A DNA stretch of 64,000 bases from Chersky-840 sp963810195 (GTDB taxonomy: Bacteria > Actinomycetota > Acidimicrobiia > Acidimicrobiales > UBA8190), in assembly GCA_963810195.1 (NCBI GenBank), contig CAWEMO010000005.1, positions 124,001 through 188,000 of the forward strand. Direction: 5' to 3'. Below the pieces are notes generated by a model. That model ran no database searches. It saw nothing but the letters and a program-made list of their open reading frames with translations, and was not told the DNA's origin. This document shows positions 59,028 to 64,000 of the stretch, piece by piece. Both the position numbers and the translations under genes were made by a program. Within the stretch, counting starts at the first letter, position 1. The number at the start of each line of letters is the position of its first letter.

Positions 59028-60188
59028 GTGTCATGACACGTAAATAGACGCGCACTAGGTATAGGGTGTGCCGATGGCCCGCCCACCTGCTCCACCGCTG
59101 CGCCTCACCAAGAAGGAACGAGCGTCACTCGAAGACATAACGGGGAGCGTCTCGTTACCCCACCGTGCCGTGCGCGAGGCCAAAGGCCTGTTGATGGCCG
59201 GAGATGGTGTGGCAAACACGAAGATCGCCGAGATGCTCGGGGTGTCGCGGTCGACGGTCCTTCAATGGCGGAGCCACTTCGAAACCGACGGGATCGACTG
59301 GGTGGGCGAGGTGCACGAAGGCCGGGGACGAAAGCCGGTCATCAGCCAGGAACAGATCGATCTGATGATCAACGACACCTTGCACACGACACCTCCTGAC
59401 GCCACCCACTGGTCGAACCGCACCATGGCCGAACACTGTGGGTTGTCACGAACGACGGTCCAGCGGGAGTGGAAGGCGCGAGGCATCAAACCTCACCTGG
59501 TCAAGACCTTCAAAGTCTCGAACGACCCGAACTTCGAGTCCAAGCTGATCGACGTGGTGGGCCTCTATATGAACCCACCCGACGGCGCCATCGTGTTCAG
59601 CTTCGACGAGAAATCCCAAATCCAGGCCCTGGACCGCACCCAGCCGAGCCTGCCGATGAAGCAGGGGCGCTCAGGGACGATCACCCATGACTACAAGCGT
59701 CACGGCACCACCACATTGTTCGCCGCCCTCAATGTCCTAACCGGTGAGCTCATCGGTCGGTGCTTCGCCCGCCACCGCCACGAGGAGTTCCTGGCGTTCT
59801 TGCGCTTGATCAACCGCGAGGTTCCCAGGGGCAAAGAGGTCCACGTCATCCTCGACAACTACGGCACCCACAAGCATCCTGATGTGGTCGCCTGGCTCGA
59901 GAAGCACCAGCGCTTCCACTTTCACTTCACACCGACGAGCTCTTCCTGGTTGAACATGATCGAACGGTGGTTCGGCGATATCACGACCAAGCGGATCCGG
60001 CGCGGAAGCTTCGGCAGTGTCCCCGAGCTCGTCGAGGCGATCGAGGGCTATATCGACCTCAACAATGAAGACCCCACACCGTTCATCTGGACCAAGACGG
60101 CCAAACAGATCATCACCAAGGTGCGCCGTGGACGGGTCGCCCTTGAGGCCGTTAAGCAATCGCGCGCTATTTGAATGTCACCGCACTA
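59026..60188. mobile_element. IS630-family element, copy B
   Basis: 1,163 bp with TA at both ends, same length as copy A and almost identical, in the opposite orientation 13 kb away. Its insertion disrupts the P-loop ATPase gene; excision in silico restores the frame exactly. Confidence 0.92.
59068..60174 (+). CDS. IS630-family transposase (copy B)
   Basis: 368 residues, same DDE motifs as copy A (SFDEKSQIQAL, VILDNYGTHKHPD, SSSWLNMIERWFGD). One visible difference is LPHRAVREAKG. The gene is intact. Confidence 0.92.
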   Translation: MPMARPPAPPLRLTKKERASLEDITGSVSLPHRAVREAKGLLMAGDGVANTKIAEMLGVSRSTVLQWRSHFETDGIDWVGEVHEGRGRKPVISQEQIDLMINDTLHTTPPDATHWSNRTMAEHCGLSRTTVQREWKARGIKPHLVKTFKVSNDPNFESKLIDVVGLYMNPPDGAIVFSFDEKSQIQALDRTQPSLPMKQGRSGTITHDYKRHGTTTLFAALNVLTGELIGRCFARHRHEEFLAFLRLINREVPRGKEVHVILDNYGTHKHPDVVAWLEKHQRFHFHFTPTSSSWLNMIERWFGDITTKRIRRGSFGSVPELVEAIEGYIDLNNEDPTPFIWTKTAKQIITKVRRGRVALEAVKQSRAI

Positions 60189-61547
60189 GAACACGATTCG
60201 CCGTCTTCCACGCATGTGGAACGATCTTCGTGACATCAGCGGCGGTGAGCATCCCTGAAGCACCGATGACAGCTTCAAGAACCCTGGCTCGCATCGCTGG
60301 CATGGAGTCGATGGCAACCCGGCTCGTGAGGGCATTCCCACGATCTCCCGCTGCCCATACGAGTCCCTCGGCACCGATGCCCGTCCGTAACAGACCACCA
60401 GTGCAGCGTCCGCGACCTGACGCATGGCTTCGGCCGTGAGCCGGACTTGGGATGCCAGCGCACCAGCCCGTTGGATGAGTTCGCCAGCCATGTGCTGAGC
60501 CTGCGTCTTCTTGGCGTGCTGGTCTGCCGTGGCAACCGCAAGCGAACGGCTCGTGACCGCCCTCCGTGTGGCCCGGTCTCGCGGCGAGCGGCGTAGATAG
60601 ACCCACCTCGGCCCGAGGGCATCGGAGTGGGACGCGTAGTTGTCAATAGCACCGGTACAGGCGGCCAGGAACGTGATTCGGCCCGACCAATAGAGTGGCT
60701 CGTCCTCGTTGCCAAGGTCACGCTGAAAGCTTCCGTCGTAGATCCGGCGAAGCATCGAGAACAGAGCGTCACGTCGTCCTCTCTGAGAGTCGGACAGCAC
60801 GGTGCTGAAGTCGGCAATGGTGATGAGGCCACGCTTTCCTATTCGGATGAGGGCACCGCCGGGCTCAGACTCACCATCTTCGGACTTGTGCCAGGAAAGC
60901 AGGCCCGGTGCTGTCATGTCGTCCAGGTGGTGATCCACAGCAGTGTCAATGAGGTCCAGGTCTTCTGTCTTACCGCCCGATGGAGGTCCGAGGATCATGC
61001 CCCAGAGTGGCGGCCCCTCAAGGTGGCTGCTCGTGGCCACTGCGAAGGCGAACAGGCTGGCCCCGACATCGTCAACAAGGTGGTATCCGCCTACCTCGTC
61101 AATCACTCGGACAAGTTCGTGACGCTGCTGCAGGAAGTCACGAGTCAGGATGCCCCAAACCTCTGCCCGATCACGACAATCGTCCAGTGGGTTCTCTCGG
61201 ATCGAATCTAACAAGTCCTTCGGGACGAGGGGCAGGAGTGGATCCGCCGCGCTTTCCGGAATGGTGCGGAAGAACGACTTGCACGCCTCTTCCCATTGAG
61301 CCATTCCCGAATCGCGAGCCGCCGAGTAGAAGCTCTTCCTTCGTACACCTGCAAGCCGAGCGACGTGACCGGCCACCGTACCAGTCTCACACTCTGCGAC
61401 CATCTTCGCGAAGACATCAGGCGTGAACTCCTCGCCTGCCTCAACGTCATTGCAGAGGTGTTGAAGAAACGACAGGTCTTCACCGATAAATGGTGACGAT
61501 TCAGGTTCCCGGTTCCAACCTGATGGCGTAATCGTGTAAGATGTCAT
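60189..61547 (-). pseudogene. P-loop ATPase (replication/mobilisation-type), 5' part, frameshifted
   Basis: Starts MTSYTITPSGWNREPE; GGAGG lies about seven bases upstream. Walker A is GPPSGGKT (residues 187-194). Later blocks are LITIADFSTVLSDSQRGRRD (likely Walker B region) and ITFLAACTGAIDNYASHSDA with GPRWVYLRRSPRD. This pattern suits plasmid/phage-type helicase or primase-associated ATPases. After VVCYG near 60,380 the frame slips by one base; the true continuation GAEGLVWAAGDRGNALTSRV then DVTKIVPHAWKTANRVL runs to the IS630 insertion. The gene is therefore broken twice. It was probably the element's own replication or maintenance gene. Confidence 0.75.
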
Positions 61548-61579
61548 TTAGACCCTCCCAGGTCATTGGAGTTGATTGA

Positions 61580-61607
61580 GAAGCCGACCGGTCACACGGT
61601 CGGCTTC
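61580..61607 (+). terminator. Hairpin between the ATPase and HTH genes
   Basis: GAAGCCGACCG - six bases - CGGTCGGCTTC, an 11-bp perfect stem, followed on the plus strand by TTCGTTTCTT. It lies between two minus-strand genes, so it may also act as an attenuator for the ATPase gene. Confidence 0.6.
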
Positions 61608-61621
61608 TTCGTTTCTTGGGC

Positions 61622-61825
61622 TCAGGATGCGGCTGTAATCCGCGTCCTGCTTCGGAACTCGGCGAGATCTTCTGCCGTGAACCGGATGAGTGCTCCCACC
61701 TTATGGTGCGGAATGGATCGGTCTGCCACCCAACGACGAATGGTTCGCGTGCTCACTCTAAGACGAGTGGCAGCTTCATCGACATCAATGGTTGGCAGGT
61801 CGAGATGAACAGGTTCTGTTGTCAT
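61622..61825 (-). CDS. Excisionase-like helix-turn-helix protein (first)
   Basis: 67 residues from ATG 61825. LPTIDVDEAATRLRVSTRTI then RRWVADRSIPHHKVGALIRF then TAEDLAEFRSR is the MerR-like excisionase (Xis/AlpA-type) winged helix. Such proteins direct integrase to excision or regulate early genes. It is co-oriented with and upstream of the ATPase gene. Confidence 0.82.
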   Translation of the reverse strand: MTTEPVHLDLPTIDVDEAATRLRVSTRTIRRWVADRSIPHHKVGALIRFTAEDLAEFRSRTRITAAS

Positions 61826-62410
61826 GATTTGTCTCACTTCTGCATGTTGTGGCCACGTAGCTCGTGAGTGGTGGACTGGTGGGAGAACCTGTTGTTCCTG
61901 GCGCCCGGTAAGAAAAATGTGTCAACTTCCGAAAAATGTCGCTCACCACGAGTGTCAGCCATTGGTCCCCTTTTTCCCGGGCAGCAAGGGTGAAATCCGA
62001 CCGTTAGTTGAGAGCCCTCGGTTAAGTCGGGACAGCACACATGACCTGGACTTACTCAACGAGGTCACCATTGATCGGTGCAGCGATCGGTGAGTCCGGT
62101 CCCTTGGCTCGACATGTCCGATTCGGGCCTGAGCCATTTGATTCACGATGAGGCCAGGGTTACCTTCCTCGGCTACGCGGATCGGCTGAGTCGATGCCGT
62201 GGTTGGCAGAGGTCAAGAACAGGAGAGCCGGGATCTAACGCGGGCGAGTGGTCGCTCGACCGGTCTGGCTCGTCACACGTCCAAGAGTCTGAAAGGAGGG
62301 TCGATGCAGGGGCATGACGACGTCAAGGAGTTGGAATCGCCAAGAAAGCGCGGTGGAACGCGCCGTCACCGCCTCTCGTGGCATTGCCCAGGGTAAGAAA
62401 AGTACGCATC
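61826..62410. other. 585-bp divergent regulatory region between two HTH genes
   Basis: No convincing ORF. It holds the promoters of both excisionase-like genes. A direct repeat GATCGGTG occurs twice near 62,072-62,092 (spacing about 13). This is where the element's control sites or origin would be expected, but I cannot define them. Confidence 0.45.
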
Positions 62411-62620
62411 ATGAAGGATCCGCGCCGACCCAGCATCACGGGGACCAAACACCTGGAGTCACTCACCTACCTGACTCCCACACAGGTAGCTGAACTACTT
62501 CAGGTTCATCCCGAGACCATTCGTCGAAAGATCCGCAAGGGTGAGTTACCCGGCGTCGAGCACCATGCTGGTGTGACCCGCATCAGAACATCGGTACTGC
62601 TTGGTTCCGATGCGGCGTGA
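62411..62620 (+). CDS. Excisionase-like helix-turn-helix protein (second)
   Basis: 69 residues from ATG 62411; GTG 62378 is a longer option. YLTPTQVAELLQVHPETIRR then KIRKGELPGVEHHAGVTRI is the same Xis/AlpA-type fold. It converges on the integrase gene, with five bases between the stops. It may be the recombination directionality factor. Confidence 0.8.
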   Translation: MKDPRRPSITGTKHLESLTYLTPTQVAELLQVHPETIRRKIRKGELPGVEHHAGVTRIRTSVLLGSDAA

Positions 62621-62624
62621 GGAG

Positions 62625-63776
62625 TCACCTGGCGGCTGGCAAAAGCGCCACGCCCGCCATCCTGTCGGACCCGGCGACCGTAGCGTGCCTTCCATAGACC
62701 TCGCGGGCCATGCGGTCCGACGACCAGCGACCCGATGCCACGTCCTTCACCGGCACGTTGGCGTCGAGCATCGCGGTCGTCCAGTAGTGGCGCAAGCTCT
62801 TGAACGTCACGCCGCGAACGTGAGCCAGGCCACGCACCGAGGTGAAGCCGTCGGTGATCCGGTCGGGGTTGACCGGGTTGGCACCGCCACCGATGATGTA
62901 GATGTCCGACCCACGGGGATGCAGGACTCCTGTCAAGAACACAACGTCTGCAGGCGACAGGCGCACTGTGTACTGAGCGCTGGTCTTGGTGTCCTCGATG
63001 GTCACCACACCTCGGACCACCACGGCCTGACGCTCGATGCGTACAGTCCCGGCTTCCAAGTCGATGTCACCCCACCGAAGTCCAGCAATCTCACCACGAC
63101 GAGCGCCGGTGGTGGCTGCAAGGCAAATGGCTGCCTCCATGTCGTGCCCGAAGGTCTGAGCGGCGTTGAGGAGTTTGGGAAGGTCGGCGGTCGTCACCGC
63201 CCTGGCGGTGGACTGGGGCTGCGGTGGGGCCATGGCGCGTTCGGCCGTCTCTCCCACGGCGTAGCCTCGACGGTTGGCGAAGGAAAGAGCCGACCGGAGG
63301 TCAGCGGCGTGGCGATGCACGGAGGAGTCAGACAGTCCGTCGGCGCTCCAAGCGTCGTAGGCGTTCTCCACATCCACAGAGGAAAGGTCCGCCAGCCGGA
63401 TGTGTCCCAGCGTCGGGATGATCCGATGGTCAATGCGGGAGCGAGTGTCGGCCTTTTGCCGACGGCTCCAGTCGGTGCCACGGGCGCTGCGGCCACGGTC
63501 GCACCACTCGTTCAGGTGGTCGCCTACGGTCCGGTCCGACGTCGGCCGCTCTGCCACGGATGGCGGTGGCTCGGCCACAAGGGCGGCGTACGTTTCAGCC
63601 TTCCACCGTTCCGCCTGCTTTGCCGTCAGGTGCTGCCCACGAGGGGACCGACGCCATACCTGCTTGCCGTTGATCCTGACACCCAGGTCCCACTGCCCCG
63701 AGCCGGGTGCCGTCTCTCGCAGCGACCCCGCGCCGTAGGCCCCGACCGTGTCTCCGACCTTGCGACCACGTCCCAC
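62625..63776 (-). CDS. int: Tyrosine-type site-specific integrase
   Basis: 383 residues: N-terminal arm-binding domain (WDLGVRINGKQVWRRSPRGQ), SAM-like core-binding domain (TVGDHLNEWCDRGRSARGTD) and catalytic domain. Active-site residues: Arg in AATTGARRGEIAGLRW, Lys in IEDTKTS, the Arg box FKSLRHYWTTAM (the usual first His of HxxRH is Lys here) and nucleophile Tyr in MAREVYGRH. It is placed next to the tRNA, as in most tRNA-targeting elements. It should catalyse recombination between the 41-bp att repeats. Confidence 0.92.
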   Translation of the reverse strand: MGRGRKVGDTVGAYGAGSLRETAPGSGQWDLGVRINGKQVWRRSPRGQHLTAKQAERWKAETYAALVAEPPPSVAERPTSDRTVGDHLNEWCDRGRSARGTDWSRRQKADTRSRIDHRIIPTLGHIRLADLSSVDVENAYDAWSADGLSDSSVHRHAADLRSALSFANRRGYAVGETAERAMAPPQPQSTARAVTTADLPKLLNAAQTFGHDMEAAICLAATTGARRGEIAGLRWGDIDLEAGTVRIERQAVVVRGVVTIEDTKTSAQYTVRLSPADVVFLTGVLHPRGSDIYIIGGGANPVNPDRITDGFTSVRGLAHVRGVTFKSLRHYWTTAMLDANVPVKDVASGRWSSDRMAREVYGRHATVAGSDRMAGVALLPAAR

Positions 63777-63820
63777 GACGTTCTCCCAACGCTGTACCGT
63801 TCACCTGGGAGCATATCAAA

Positions 63821-63843
63821 GATTGAAAGACGATTGAAAGACG
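63821..63843 (+). promoter_or_regulatory. Two tandem GATTGAAAGAC(G) repeats, putative integrase arm sites (right)
   Basis: Copies at 63821-63831 (11 bp) and 63832-63843 (12 bp), in the same orientation as those at 36039-36062. They lie in the integrase promoter region, 40 bp inside the right att site, so integrase may autoregulate through them. Confidence 0.65.
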
Positions 63844-63882
63844 GAGGTAGAGCCTCGGTAACGTAATAGCTCTGAAGTGCCT

Positions 63883-63923
63883 GGAGAGGTGCGAGAGCGG
63901 CCGAATCGGACTCACTGCTAATG
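63883..63923 (+). other. Right attachment site (5' half of tRNA-Ser)
   Basis: Perfect 41-bp match to 35929-35969. Crossover is expected near the anticodon loop, where the two copies stop matching (after CTGCTAATG). Confidence 0.9.
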
Positions 63924-63971
63924 AGTTGACCTGGGAAACTGGGTCCGAGGGTTCAAATCCCTCCCTCTCCG
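63883..63971 (+). tRNA. tRNA-Ser (anticodon GCT)
   Basis: 89 bases. The acceptor stem GGAGAGG pairs with CCTCTCC, discriminator G. Anticodon stem ACTCA/TGAGT with loop CTGCTAA gives anticodon GCT. A long variable arm (GACCTGGGAAACTGGGTC) marks a class II serine tRNA; the T-arm has GAGGGTTCAAATCCCTC. Its 5' half and promoter now come from the island side. Confidence 0.95.
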
Positions 63972-64000
63972 CTCTTTGATGTGGCCGGTAGATTGTTGCG

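Larger units (their letters stand above)
35929..63923. mobile_element. 28-kb integrated genomic island in tRNA-Ser
   Basis: Perfect 41-bp direct repeats at 35929-35969 and 63883-63923 bound the region, and the right copy is the 5' half of an intact tRNA-Ser. Just inside both ends lie tandem GATTGAAAGACG repeats. A tyrosine integrase and excisionase-like HTH genes sit at the right end. Base composition is lower in GC than in the chromosome to the left, and the region is full of IS elements and small hypothetical genes. No relaxase, coupling protein or phage structural genes were seen, so I class it as an integrative element of unknown transfer mode. Confidence 0.88.

Overview
The window is high-GC DNA with actinobacterial gene content and codon use. 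Two large secreted proteins carry a 43-residue repeat (GYWMVGxDGGVFAFGDAGF core) that I associate with Acidimicrobiia. I therefore suggest an Acidimicrobiia-like Actinomycetota; this rests on family recognition, because no rRNA or marker gene is present.

Positions 1-35.9 kb look like chromosome. In order they hold the end of a LigD-type polymerase domain facing an ATP-dependent DNA ligase, a PLP decarboxylase, an agmatinase-like ureohydrolase, a small lower-GC ridA/VOC insert flanked by copies of the 3' end of an acetyltransferase gene, a cation-diffusion transporter, a sulfatase, an FMN-type oxidase-like protein, a DtxR-family regulator, a CYTH-CHAD protein and a glycosyltransferase/deacetylase fusion. 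A surface-protein block (14.9-28.5 kb) follows, with three secreted IPT/TIG-repeat proteins; one is about 2,570 residues long and has an embedded phosphoesterase domain. Then come a nucleotidyltransferase, a flippase, a NUDIX hydrolase, a dienelactone hydrolase and a cystathionine gamma-synthase/beta-synthase pair (reverse transsulfuration).

Positions 35,929-63,923 are an integrated genomic island of about 28 kb. The right edge is an intact tRNA-Ser(GCT). The left edge is a perfect 41-bp copy of the 5' half of that tRNA, ending just past the anticodon loop. A tyrosine integrase and two small excisionase-like HTH proteins lie at the tRNA end, and tandem GATTGAAAGACG repeats (probable integrase arm sites) sit just inside both ends. 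No relaxase or conjugation genes are visible. The only replication-like gene, a P-loop ATPase, is broken by a frameshift and by an IS630 copy, so the island looks like a decaying integrative element that now carries cargo.

Island cargo includes a J-domain protein gene cut exactly by an IS30 element, a small gene behind a textbook CIRCE (HrcA) operator, a two-HTH plus GIY-YIG nuclease fusion, a secreted beta-helix-like protein, a TY-Chap-like protein, three proteins sharing the SDVSQG...GWW...DGKWY N-terminal motif (one apparently starting at ATC), a PASTA-like lipoprotein, a serine recombinase and a tandem HTH/CxxC protein. Insertion sequences are IS30, ISNCY-like, two near-identical inverted IS630 copies and a frameshifted IS110.

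Several genes in both halves carry single-base frameshifts (VOC, cbs, ATPase, IS110). Some may be sequencing or assembly errors.
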